Below, piece after piece: positions 16,529 to 26,000 of a stretch of DNA of 32,000 nucleotides. This DNA is from Bacteroidaceae bacterium. GTDB taxonomy: Bacteria; Bacteroidota; Bacteroidia; Bacteroidales; Bacteroidaceae. Each line of letters starts with the position of its first letter. The first letter of the stretch is position 1. Made by a program: the position numbers and the translations under genes. The notes under the pieces are model-generated. The model was not told the DNA's origin. It was given only the letters and a program-made list of their open reading frames with translations, and did not search any database. The stretch spans positions 1 to 32,000 of the forward strand of contig JAFTUK010000033.1 of assembly GCA_017466325.1 (NCBI GenBank), in the 5' to 3' direction.

Positions 16529-16639
16529 CCCCTCCCCAACCAGTCCGCGCGTCGCAATGGGGATTGCTCCCCTCAAAGGACACGAAAGTATATTCAATAC
16601 TTTCTCTAAAGGGCCTTTTCTCCCCTGCATGGGAGGGAG
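16529..16639 (-). repeat. 111-bp structured repeat element, copy 2
   Basis: Inverted copy of 8481-8591, same length, no gaps. Closing arms are CCCTCCC (16530-16536) and GGGAGGG (16631-16637). The inner stem GAAAGTAT/ATACTTTC (16584-16591, 16597-16604) has a different sequence from copy 1, yet pairs perfectly over 8 bp. Five of the eight pairs differ and all are compensated. The GNRA-loop hairpin and the block beside it are identical to copy 1. Confidence 0.8.
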
Positions 16640-16767
16640 CAGAAAACAAAGAACGCGGTTCACCCACTCGTAGGGACACACATATAGTTACACCCTCACC
16701 AACCTCTGCGCCCTCTGTCGTAGCGAAGCTTGCGACCCCTCCAGCGCCAGCGTGAATACAAAAAAAC

Positions 16768-16819
16768 TCTGCGTTCTTTGCGTAATCTGCGTGAGAACAA
16801 AAATGCGTGAGAGCAAAAA
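16768..16819 (+). repeat. 9-bp array followed by a 16-bp tandem duplication
   Basis: TCTGCGTTC, TTTGCGTAA and TCTGCGTGA (16768-16794) are in 9-bp phase. TGCGTGAGAACAAAAA (16788-16803) is followed directly by TGCGTGAGAGCAAAAA (16804-16819), one mismatch in 16. Confidence 0.6.
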
Positions 16820-16835
16820 CATACCAATAATAAAC

Positions 16836-16855
16836 GGACGCGGCATGCCGCGTCC
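16836..16855. repeat. Perfect 20-bp palindrome
   Basis: GGACGCGGCATGCCGCGTCC is its own reverse complement. No T-run follows, so it is not a terminator. It lies 56 bp before the lpxA start. Confidence 0.7.
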
Positions 16856-16911
16856 CTACTGCAAGACAACACAAAGAAAAACATTGACAAACCAATAACT
16901 ATTAACATACT

Positions 16912-17679
16912 ATGATTAGCCCCTTAGCATTCATCCATCCCGAAGCACAGATTGGAGAAAATTGTGAGATTGGTCCCTTCTGCTATATCGACAAGAATGT
17001 CGTAATCGGCGACAACAACATACTGATGAACAGCGTCACCATACTTTATGGTGCAAGAATAGGAAACGGCAACAAGTTCTTCCCAGGCGCTGTAATCGGA
17101 GCCATCCCCCAGGATCTGAAATTCCGTGGCGAGGAGACCACTGCGGAAATAGGCGACAACAACACCTTCCGCGAGAATGTCACTGTAAACCGTGGCACAG
17201 CAGCCAAGAACAAGACTGTTGTAGGAAGCGGAAACCTATTCATGGAGGGCGTGCACATTGCGCATGACGACATCGTCGGCAACGAGTGCATCATCGGCAA
17301 CGGTACAAAACTGGCAGGAGAAGTAACCATCGATGACCGTGCCATACTTTCTGCCAACGTTCTTGTACACCAATTCTGCCGTATCGGCAGTTATTGTATG
17401 GTAGGTGGCGGCACACGCAGTGCACAGGACATCCTGCCATACGCCATGATAGCACGCGACCCTGCCGCATATTGCGGACTGAACACCGTTGGTCTGCGCC
17501 GACGTGGTTTCGAGCGAGACATCATCGACAACATACACCGCACATACCAGATAATACTTCAAGGCACAGGACTGCTGAAAGACCTGCTTGCAAAGGTAGA
17601 GGAAGAAATCCCCAACTCTCCCGAGATTGAATACATACTGGACTTTATCCGCACCAGCAAGAGAGGTTTCATAAGATAG
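16912..17679 (+). CDS. lpxA: UDP-N-acetylglucosamine O-acyltransferase (LpxA)
   Basis: First enzyme of lipid A synthesis; transfers a hydroxyacyl chain from ACP to the 3-OH of UDP-GlcNAc. The 255-aa protein is a left-handed beta helix of hexapeptide repeats (about 1-185) with a C-terminal helical domain. GAIPQDLKFRGEET (63-76), TVNRGT (91-96) and GVHIAHDDIVGN with catalytic His118 (E. coli His125) are clear. LVHQFCRIG and the C-terminal RGFIR are typical. It follows lpxC after the repeat block and precedes the pRiA4b ORF-3-like gene by 7 bp. Confidence 0.97.
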   Translation: MISPLAFIHPEAQIGENCEIGPFCYIDKNVVIGDNNILMNSVTILYGARIGNGNKFFPGAVIGAIPQDLKFRGEETTAEIGDNNTFRENVTVNRGTAAKNKTVVGSGNLFMEGVHIAHDDIVGNECIIGNGTKLAGEVTIDDRAILSANVLVHQFCRIGSYCMVGGGTRSAQDILPYAMIARDPAAYCGLNTVGLRRRGFERDIIDNIHRTYQIILQGTGLLKDLLAKVEEEIPNSPEIEYILDFIRTSKRGFIR

Positions 17680-17686
17680 AATTATC

Positions 17687-18238
17687 ATGACACACCGTTT
17701 CCTATTATTCTGCGAAGAGGAGGCCAATTTTGTTATGGAAATCATGGCGTCACCCTCCACCACCTTCCACGAACTGCACACCCTCATACTGAATTCATGT
17801 GGATACGTCGAAAGCGGAAACCACCTATTCCTCATCTGCAACGAAGACTGGAAAATAAAGGAGAAAATACATCTGAACGACGTCGTCTCCACGGACTACG
17901 ACGAGGACATCTTTCTTATGGATAACTCCATTTTAGAAGATTTCATCGAAGAAGAGGGACAACACATGGCCTACATCTATGAACCAGACACCAAAAAGAA
18001 GTTCCTGATTGAACTTGTAGAAAATATCTTCGGTGAAAAGGCAGAAAAAGCCTTTGTCCGCAGACAAAAGGGCACCGTTCCCGTACAATTCAAAGATACG
18101 GCAATTCCATCTGCACAAACCGAAACAGCACCTACAGCAAACGACTCCGAGGAACAGGCAAGCGAAGACCTATTTGCCGAGGATTCCTTCAACGAGGACG
18201 AAATAGACACTGAGGGCTTTGAGGTAACAGAGATGTAA
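17687..18238 (+). CDS. pRiA4b ORF-3-like protein of unknown function
   Basis: A 183-aa cytosolic protein with no signal peptide. The first 130 residues (opening THRFLLFCEEEANFVMEI, then TTFHELHTLILNSCGY) fit the pRiA4b ORF-3 / IS1096 passenger-like family, a small alpha-beta domain of unknown role. The last 45 residues are a low-complexity acidic tail (many E, D, A, T). Despite the family name, no transposase or mobile element is nearby. Position between lpxA (7 bp before) and miaA (24 bp after) is one I recall from other Bacteroidales, which suggests a housekeeping role. Function unknown. Confidence 0.8.
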   Translation: MTHRFLLFCEEEANFVMEIMASPSTTFHELHTLILNSCGYVESGNHLFLICNEDWKIKEKIHLNDVVSTDYDEDIFLMDNSILEDFIEEEGQHMAYIYEPDTKKKFLIELVENIFGEKAEKAFVRRQKGTVPVQFKDTAIPSAQTETAPTANDSEEQASEDLFAEDSFNEDEIDTEGFEVTEM

Positions 18239-18262
18239 GGCACAGCCATTGGCGCAAAAATA

Positions 18263-19204
18263 ATGACACCAACTCTTATCGTAATATTGGGTCCAACTGC
18301 AGTAGGCAAGACGGAACTCACCCTTTCGTTGGCGGAATATTTCAACTGTCCCATCCTCAACTGCGACTCCCGACAAATTTACCGTGGCATGAGGATAGGC
18401 ACCGCCGCCCCAACGCCAGAACAGTTGGCCAAAGTCAAACATTATTTTGTCGGGCAGCTCGCATTGGACGAATATTACAGTGCGGCAAAATACGAGCAGG
18501 ACGTCCTACAGCTTGCTTCCGAACTCTTCAAGACTCACGACATCCTCATCATGTCGGGCGGCAGCATGATGTATATCGATGCAGTATGCAACGGCATTGA
18601 CGACATCCCCACTGTCGACGATGAGGTAAGGGCAACACTCGCAAGAAGGCTTCAGGAAGAAGGACTGGACCCGCTTCTGTCCGAACTGAAACTGGTAGAC
18701 CCCAAACATTATGCCCTTGTCGACCACATGAATGCCAAACGTGTGGTACACGCACTGGAGATATACTACACCACAGGCAAGCCTTATTCCAGTTTCCTGA
18801 CAAGGAAGACGCTACGATGCGGTGCTTCAACCTCGCTAACGGCAGACCGCCCGTTCAAAATACTGAAAATCGGCCTCGAGCGTCCACGTGAGGAACTTTT
18901 TGCACGTATAAACGCCAGAGTGGACCACATGATAGACTCAGGATTACTCCACGAGGCTATGACCCTCCTGCCCCACCGCCACGAAAACGCCTTGAACACC
19001 GTAGGCTACAAGGAAATGTTCAACGTCCTTGACGGCACTTGGGAACTGCCCATGGCCACAGAGCGCATGAAAAAGAACACACGTGTCTATGCCAAAAAGC
19101 AGATGACGTGGTTCAAACACGACACCAGCATCACATGGTTCCATCCCGACGACAGGGACAACATCATCAGACACATTGACAAAAAACTTACAACTGGGGA
19201 GTAG
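18263..19204 (+). CDS. miaA: tRNA dimethylallyltransferase (MiaA)
   Basis: Transfers a dimethylallyl group to A37 of tRNAs that read codons starting with U. Motifs on the 313-aa protein are the P-loop GPTAVGKT (10-17), NCDSRQIYRGMRIGTA with catalytic Asp35, SGGSMMYIDAVCNGID, MNAKRVVHALE, GLERPREELFARINARVD and LNTVGYKE. Around residues 188-200 a short stretch (LRCGASTSLTAD) looks longer than I expect at that place and may be a small insertion. It is the last gene of the cluster, and its stop codon lies inside the terminator hairpin. Confidence 0.97.
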   Translation: MTPTLIVILGPTAVGKTELTLSLAEYFNCPILNCDSRQIYRGMRIGTAAPTPEQLAKVKHYFVGQLALDEYYSAAKYEQDVLQLASELFKTHDILIMSGGSMMYIDAVCNGIDDIPTVDDEVRATLARRLQEEGLDPLLSELKLVDPKHYALVDHMNAKRVVHALEIYYTTGKPYSSFLTRKTLRCGASTSLTADRPFKILKIGLERPREELFARINARVDHMIDSGLLHEAMTLLPHRHENALNTVGYKEMFNVLDGTWELPMATERMKKNTRVYAKKQMTWFKHDTSITWFHPDDRDNIIRHIDKKLTTGE

Positions 19205-19226
19205 CACTGCATACTCCCCCTTTTTT
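19196..19226 (+). terminator. Intrinsic terminator after miaA
   Basis: GGGGAGTA (19196-19203) pairs perfectly with TACTCCCC (19212-19219) around an 8-base loop, then C and six T (19221-19226). The miaA stop codon (19202-19204) is within the hairpin. Confidence 0.9.
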
Positions 19227-19440
19227 ATCCTCACCAGAGAACAAGGATTCGTCCTCAAGAGAAGAATAATCCCAAATCGGCCATCAGACTGTTATGCGCT
19301 AATGAAACCATCTTTTTGTCATCTGCTTCCTCGCTTCTCGGTTACAATGAAACCCCATTGCGCCCTCAAAGCAACAAAACACATGTGCAAAAATAAAGGC
19401 TATTATCATCATAACGCTAATGACCGATGTGGGATGATTC

Positions 19441-19521
19441 GTCGCCAGTGGCGATAAAATGAGCCGCCACTGGCGGTAAACTTTATCGCCGAGGGCGGCT
19501 CATTTTACCGCCACCGACGAC
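19441..19521. repeat. 81-bp near-perfect inverted repeat
   Basis: Outer arms 19441-19468 and 19494-19521 match at 25 of 28 positions as reverse complements. After a 3-base mismatch (ACT against GAG), inner arms GGCGGTAAA (19472-19480) and TTTATCGCC (19482-19490) continue the stem to the centre at 19481. Two of the three outer mismatches, and the inner one, can be G-U pairs. There is no T-run on either side. Confidence 0.8.
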
Positions 19522-19762
19522 TCAGCAAGGCCCCCGATAAGGCATAAACAAGGAACCACAGCCAGCGACAGACGGCATCAGCACCTCCCAAAAATTAAGG
19601 AGGGTGCAGGACCACCAACGGCAAATGAGTGTACATAAGACACATCTGTTTCATGTCATGATTTTAACATTTCAAAGAAGACTTTTGGGATTTTTTGTGT
19701 TAAATTCCGCAAATTGGACTTATTCATACGGACACGAAGACCCGTTTTCGCAAAAAATATCT

Positions 19763-19770
19763 TAAATTTG
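19763..19770 (+). promoter_or_regulatory. Candidate -7 element for the FAS1-SusCD operon
   Basis: TAAATTTG matches TAnnTTTG. No TTTG is seen 19-21 bases upstream, only a T-rich stretch. It would give a leader of about 150 bases. Confidence 0.4.
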
Positions 19771-19925
19771 CTTTCACACTGCATATATTATGCGCAGATA
19801 AAAGGGGTAAATTGTGTTCAAAAGCCAATAGAGCCCATCGAGAGAACCGAAAAAATACAAACCGTGAAAAATGTGATAAAAGGCAAAACAATTTTTTAAC
19901 TAAACAATCTATAAAACCAAAAATT

Positions 19926-22900
19926 ATGCGTATGAGAAACCGTTTAAGCAAATGTAGCAAGCATGTGGCCTTCGCCGCATGTATGCTGGCTCTCGGCGGA
20001 AGCTTCTCGGCATGTCAGGACGAGTACACACTGGACGATGCAAAACCCGTGTGGCTCAACTCCAGCATCTACGAGACTCTTGAGAGCGACGGAAGTTACA
20101 CGAACTACCTGCGCCTGATTGGTGACCCCGATGTCAACACGGGAGAGAACAACGACGAAAGTTCTCTGGTGCAGATTCTGTCAAAGACCGGTTCTAAGAC
20201 AGTGTTTGTCGCCAACGACCAGGCATGGCAGAACTTCTTCGAGGCAAACAAGAAGTTGCCCAAGGCCAACCCTTGGCACTATGCCCAAAGTTACGAGCAG
20301 CTGTCCAAGAACCAGAAGAAACTTCTGCTTCACACCAGCATGCTGAACAATGCCATCACCATGGAGAGCCTGTCCAGCAACTCTGGCGAGACACCCACTC
20401 CTGGTATGTATCTGCGTCGCTACACTGATGTCGAGGTTGTGGACACAATCACAAAGATTGCTGTTACAGACCTGCCCAAGAGCTACTGGACTGCAGACAA
20501 GCAGGCCACAGAAGACGGTCTTGCACAACCCGAGGTAGACCAGTGGAGCCGTATCCGCAACTGCGGTCTGCTCGGTTATGACTCAATCTACATGGTTATG
20601 GACAGCTCCCTGACCATGATGATCCACTTCACCAACGAGTACATGGCCAAGAAGCAGATTACCGACGAGGACTTCCGCATCATCATGGGTCGCGAGCGTA
20701 TCACAAGCGACGTACATATCTATGACGCCCTTCTGGACAGCGCCGACATCGTTTGCGAAAACGGTTATATCAACATGACAGAAAAGCCCCTCGTGCCACT
20801 GGCCAACATGGCAGAGGCTATCCGTACAAACGGAAAGACCAACATCTACAGCCACATACTGGACCGCTTCTCTGTTCCTTTCCAGAACAAGACCGTAGCA
20901 CGTCTGTATTCCAAGTTGGACCCTAACTTCCTGGAAACCGACACTCTCTACACTAAGCGTTATTACTCTAAGCGCTCCTACGGTTCAACCGTTACCAGCG
21001 ACGTGGCTCTGACCAACGACGAGCGCGGCAACCTGTTTGCCAACGGTGAGGCGATCCTCAAATTCGACCCGGGATGGAACGAGTACTATCCCAACGGTGA
21101 ATCTCCTGAAACCGACATGGGCGCAATGTTCGTTCCCAACGACGCACAGATGATCGAGTACTTCAACACCGGTGGTGGTAAGACACTGCTTGAGGAGTAC
21201 TGTAAAGACCATCACATCGGACAATACAGTGCTAATACCGAACAGGATCTGGAACTTCTCTATCAGGACATTGACCAGATCCCCTTGAGCATATTCTACA
21301 GTATTCTCAACCATGGTATGTTCGACAGCTTCGTGGCCACCGTGCCCAGCAAGATGCTGAAGCAGCGCGAAACAACCACTCAGGAGCAGATCTTCACCGA
21401 GCCTGACACAAGGCTTGCAAAGGATGGCGGTAACATCGACACAGTCCTCGTGACATGTAACGGTGCCCTATATATTATGAATAATGTATTCACACCCTCC
21501 GACTTCAACTGTGTTGCCACTCCTGCGTTCATCCGTTCTACCAACAAGATTATGAAATGGGCCGTCTACAGCGATGCTACACTGACCAGCCCCATCATGA
21601 ACGTAAACTACTATGCATACCTCAAGGCCATGCAGAGCCGCTTCAGCTTCTTCCTGCCCAACGATGAAGCTATGCAGTACTACTATGACCCCATGAGTTT
21701 CACCAGCCGTTACCCCCGCGTAATGCGCTTCCTCTACACCTCCGGCAACTTCCCCTTTGCCACCAAGAGTTCAAAGGGTGTCTCCGTTCTGGCCAACTTC
21801 GACGTGACCACAGGTACCATCGGCCGTGACCTGTCTACACAGTCTACCAACCAGCAGGAGGTTGTCAACCGTCTGCGCCAGTTGCTTGAGCACAACACCA
21901 TTGTACACGAGAACGGTGTGAACGCCATCAATACCGAAGAGGACGAGTACTACCTCTCAAAGAACGGTATGGGTATCAAGGTTATACGCGACGAGACCGG
22001 TGTTATCAAGGCTCAGGGCGGTTTCCAAATCGAGAACGAGCGCGAAGGTCTGGCACACAACCACCCCGGTATCCTCTACTGTAACGTACTGGAAAAGGGT
22101 GACTACAAGAACGGTTGCACCTTCACTGTTGACGCTCCCCTGATTCCCGCTTCACGAAGCGTATTCAGCGTGATGTCAAACATCAAGCGCGGTCAGAAGG
22201 GCGAACCTCAGGACTACAACAGCCCCGAGACAATAGAGTCTAACCCCTACTATGAGTTCTTCAGACTCTGTAACGAGGCTAACTGGAACCTGATAGTCAA
22301 GTCTGGCGTTGTCGATGAGAACGACCCCAAGTATGACGTAAGTACCACACAGGGCGAAACTGCTCTTAACAAGGCTGTGAACAAGTACATGACCTTCGTG
22401 GACAACAATGCCGTAGACTACAACATACAGTTCTGGGACAACTTCAACTACACTGTATTTGCTCCCACCAACGAGGCCATCAGAGAGGCCGTAGCAAACG
22501 GTCTGCCCACATGGGAAAGCATCGAGGCTGATTTTGAGGCATGCGCCAACGAAGAAGGTGAACTGACTAATGCCACAGACAGTCTCCGTATCCAAGAGAA
22601 GATCATATACCTCACCAACTTCATCCGCACTCACTTTGCCGACAACACCATATTTGCCGACAAGTCTGACATGAAAGCAGAGATGTTTACCAGCAGTTTC
22701 AACAACGAGACTGGTCTGTTCGTCAAGTCATTCGTTCAGAGAGAGGGCGGTATGCTCAAGGTTAAGGACAACACCACAACCGGCCAGTGGATTACCACTA
22801 AGTACACCACAGACGACGGCCGCGATGTGAAGAACATCATGACCTGCGACCGCGAGTGTAACTCAAAGGTTAAGGACCAGAGCATGAACAACAAGACCAC

Positions 22901-23054
22901 AGATGCCAGCAACTATGCTGTAATACATCTGATTAACGGTGTTCTGAACCATGAAGACCTTGTTAACGGTCAATACCCCGACTTCCAGAAAGATGCAGAA
23001 GAAAATGGTGGCAAGGCCGCACGCGCATACATTCAGAAATTCGCAATCCGATAA
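19926..23054 (+). CDS. Surface lipoprotein with about four FAS1 (fasciclin) domains
   Basis: A 1042-aa lipoprotein with signal peptide and lipid Cys30 (GGSFSAC). QDE directly after the Cys fits the acidic export signal that sends Bacteroidetes lipoproteins to the cell surface. About four FAS1-like units can be placed by their strand motif: FVANDQAW (94-101), FVPNDAQM (402-409), FFLPNDEAM (575-583) and TVFAPTNEAI (843-852). FAS1 domains are adhesive modules that bind proteins or glycans. The start at 19926 is chosen because it gives a proper lipoprotein signal; longer in-frame starts do not. SusC follows after 11 bp. Codon use is strongly biased (GGT, AAC, CTG), as in highly expressed genes. 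Ligand unknown. Confidence 0.85.
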   Translation: MRMRNRLSKCSKHVAFAACMLALGGSFSACQDEYTLDDAKPVWLNSSIYETLESDGSYTNYLRLIGDPDVNTGENNDESSLVQILSKTGSKTVFVANDQAWQNFFEANKKLPKANPWHYAQSYEQLSKNQKKLLLHTSMLNNAITMESLSSNSGETPTPGMYLRRYTDVEVVDTITKIAVTDLPKSYWTADKQATEDGLAQPEVDQWSRIRNCGLLGYDSIYMVMDSSLTMMIHFTNEYMAKKQITDEDFRIIMGRERITSDVHIYDALLDSADIVCENGYINMTEKPLVPLANMAEAIRTNGKTNIYSHILDRFSVPFQNKTVARLYSKLDPNFLETDTLYTKRYYSKRSYGSTVTSDVALTNDERGNLFANGEAILKFDPGWNEYYPNGESPETDMGAMFVPNDAQMIEYFNTGGGKTLLEEYCKDHHIGQYSANTEQDLELLYQDIDQIPLSIFYSILNHGMFDSFVATVPSKMLKQRETTTQEQIFTEPDTRLAKDGGNIDTVLVTCNGALYIMNNVFTPSDFNCVATPAFIRSTNKIMKWAVYSDATLTSPIMNVNYYAYLKAMQSRFSFFLPNDEAMQYYYDPMSFTSRYPRVMRFLYTSGNFPFATKSSKGVSVLANFDVTTGTIGRDLSTQSTNQQEVVNRLRQLLEHNTIVHENGVNAINTEEDEYYLSKNGMGIKVIRDETGVIKAQGGFQIENEREGLAHNHPGILYCNVLEKGDYKNGCTFTVDAPLIPASRSVFSVMSNIKRGQKGEPQDYNSPETIESNPYYEFFRLCNEANWNLIVKSGVVDENDPKYDVSTTQGETALNKAVNKYMTFVDNNAVDYNIQFWDNFNYTVFAPTNEAIREAVANGLPTWESIEADFEACANEEGELTNATDSLRIQEKIIYLTNFIRTHFADNTIFADKSDMKAEMFTSSFNNETGLFVKSFVQREGGMLKVKDNTTTGQWITTKYTTDDGRDVKNIMTCDRECNSKVKDQSMNNKTTDASNYAVIHLINGVLNHEDLVNGQYPDFQKDAEENGGKAARAYIQKFAIR

Positions 23055-23065
23055 AAACATAAACC

Positions 23066-26000
23066 ATGAATAATATCATAAAGCTATTTTTGCTGTGGGC
23101 CGTGGTCACTATGGCTCTCCCAGCTAACGCACAACGCCGTATCTCCGGTACCGTATCGGACGATATCGATGTTATTATCGGTGCCAATGTTAAGGAGGTT
23201 GACAAGAACAACCGTATCCTGAATGCTACGGTAACCGACTTCAACGGTAACTTCACCATGACCCTGAAGGACGACAAGAGCAACCTTGTCATCTCCTATA
23301 TCGGTTATAAGACTGTTACCATCCCCACTGCCGGCAAGACAGTGTTCAAGATCCACATGGAGGACAATGCCAAGGTGATGCAGACCGTAGAGATAAAGGC
23401 CAAGAAGCTGGCCGCAACCACTGGTCTTGACATTCCTGAACGCGAGTTCTCCGGTGCAGTACAGAAATTCGATATGGCCGACCTCGACGGTCTGTCCTTC
23501 ACCTCTGTCGACGAGGCTCTGCAAGGTCAGATTGCCGGTCTGGACGTTGTTGCCAACTCCGGTAACGCCGGTGCCGGTACAACAATGCGTCTGCGCGGTA
23601 CCAGCACCTTGAACGGTAACGCACAGCCCCTTATCGTTGTTAACGACCACATCTTCGAACTTCCCGATGATGCCATGCAGGGAGTGGACTTCTCCAACAT
23701 GGACAACGAGGAACAGTTCTCCACACTGCTGAACGTAAACACCGAGGACATCGAGAGCATTACCGTACTGAAGGACGGTGCCGCTGCAAAGTGGGGTTCA
23801 AAGGGTTCTAACGGTGTAATCGAAATCAAGCTGAAGCGCGGTAAGCGCGGTAAGACTGCCGTTACCTTCAACTACAAGTTCACCGGCACATGGCAGCCCG
23901 ACGGCTACAAGATGCTGAACGGTGACGAGTACACCATGTACATGAAGGAGTCATATTACAACCCCACAAACACTTCCAAGAGTCTTCTGGAGTTGGACTA
24001 CAACAACACCTACGGCAGTATCTTCCACAACTACAACAAGAATACCGACTGGGTGGACGCTATCAGCCGCTTCGGTAAGGAGCACCACTACTACCTGACC
24101 CTCTCCGGTGGTGGTGAAAAGGCTACATTCCGTATCGGTGCAGGTTATGACATGAACGACGGTACTACCATCAACCAGGACTTCAACCGTTTCAGCACGA
24201 TGACCGCTCTGGACTACTGGGTCAGCGACCGCATCAAGTTCAGTTCAAACATCAACATGACCTTCACCACACGTCATAACAACACCGTTGCCAACGCTGC
24301 CAACAGCAAGGCCTACAAGGCTATGCCCAACATGAGCATCTATGCATACGACATCAACGGCAACCCCGTTTATGACCAGTATGGCAATCCCCAGTACTTC
24401 AACATGTTGCCCCTGGCTGCAAACGCCGGTTACACTAACGGTATAGAGAACGACGGTTTCCACACCTCTTGGGAACTCCGTGATATGTTCCAGAACGGCA
24501 ACCCCGTGGCTTATGCCAACCTGAGCGACAACAAGCAGAAGCAGTACAACCTGACTCCCCAGTTCAGCGTTGAGTACAAGCTCCTTGGCAAGGAAAGCGA
24601 CCAGTGGCGTCTGAACTACGTGGGCGACGTTCAGCTGAACATCTACAACACCAGCGAGGATGCATACAACCCCGCAGAACTCATCAACATGCCTTGGATA
24701 AACGGTGGTGATAACGGCGCTGACAACGGAAAATACAACAACAACCGTAACACCGTATATAACAGCGAGTACAAGTCATTGGAGTTCACTACCCGTCACG
24801 ACCTGCGTTTCTACAGCGCATTCAAGAACACCAAGCACAGTCTGAGCGGCCTTGCACGTTTCGAGATGTACTCAGGTAACTCTACCAGCCAGAGCAAGAG
24901 CATTTGGAACGTACCCGACGGCGTTCAGGATCCCACTTCTCCCGGTATGCTGTATCAGGCCAATGCCAGCAACGGTTCATGGCGCGGCCAGAGTTTCTTC
25001 TTCCAGGCACACTATTCTTACGACGGTAAGTACAACCTCGATGCCAGCGTACGTGTAGACGGTAGCACCAACTTCGGTGCCGGCAACAAGTACGGTACAT
25101 TCCCTTACTTCGCCGCACGTTGGAACATCTCTGATGAAAAGTGGATGGACTGGTCAGACAGTTGGCTCTCAATGCTCTCTTTCCGTCCCTCATACGGTAT
25201 CTATGGTAACAGTTCTATCGGTGCCAACAACCAGTACAACCGTTACGGCAACGGTGGCATGTACAACGGCCACACCGTAATTATCCCCGAGAACCTCTCT
25301 CTGCAGAGCATCCGTTGGGAGAAGAGTTCTATCTGGAACATGGGCTTCAATCTGGGTCTGTTTAAAGACATGATTACCGTTGACGCAGAAATCTATGGTA
25401 AGAGAACCAAGGACCTTCTCATCAGCGACATCCGCATCCCCTCAGCAAACGGCTTTGCTTCACTGTCCAAGATGAACGGTGGTGTAATGTACAACAAGGG
25501 TTGGGAAGTCTACATCTCTTCAGGCAAGTTCGCCAAGGTTGGCAAGTTCAGCATGAAGGCTCGTTTCAACATGTCTCAGAACTTCAACAACGTGGAAGAA
25601 CTGAACAGCCTCTATCTTGAGTCTGTGAACGGTGCCGAGAACTATCAGCCCGGTAACCTCAGCTACAACCGCCGCGTACAGATTGGCAACGCTCTCGGTT
25701 CCATCTATGGTCTGAAGTACAAGGGCGTTTACCGCTACGACTACGAGCACAACGGTTACACTCTGAACACCTGGAGCAAGTACGGCTACAACGAGACCAT
25801 CATCGTTGACGGCAAGGAGCGCCGCGCCAAGGACTATGCCGAGTTCCTGCAGTACAAGCACACAGCTACCGGTAGAGACATCAAGGGTAACCCCATCAAC
25901 ACAGCAGCCGCAGCCGAGCGTCGTGGTGAGAACTTCACCTGCCCCGTGGCATACGACAAGAACGGCAACATGCTGACAGACGCAAAGGGCGAACCCCTGA

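Larger units (their letters stand above)
16518..16911. other. 394-bp mosaic of repeats between lpxC and lpxA
   Basis: No gene is seen. In order it holds the 111-bp element (16529-16639), a stretch with GTAGGGACACAC (from about 16670), TCTGCGCCC-TCTGTCGTA (16705-16722), a dyad-like piece GTCGTAGCGAAGCTTGCGAC, three 9-mers TCTGCGTTC-TTTGCGTAA-TCTGCGTGA (16768-16794), a 16-bp tandem duplication (16788-16819), and a 20-bp palindrome (16836-16855). No consensus promoter for lpxA is present, so lpxA probably depends on read-through. Confidence 0.7.
19227..19925. other. Spacer of about 700 bp without a gene
   Basis: No open frame here has recognisable features. It holds a large inverted repeat (19441-19521), a weaker dyad (19581-19607, GCACCTCC with GGAGGGTGC, one bulge), then A/T-rich DNA with the candidate promoter and a leader of about 150 bases for the FAS1-SusCD unit. 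Otherwise I see nothing. Confidence 0.6.

Noticed and set aside
15654-16895. Long minus-strand open frame opposite lpxC and the repeat block
   Set aside because: It shadows lpxC and then crosses repeats; no recognisable domain.
17687-18238. Mobile element suggested by the IS1096/pRiA4b name of this protein family
   Set aside because: No transposase, terminal repeats or target duplication nearby. The gene sits tightly between lpxA and miaA.
19388-19395. TATTTTTG on the minus strand as a promoter
   Set aside because: It fits TAnnTTTG by chance in A/T-rich DNA; no -33 element and no gene downstream.
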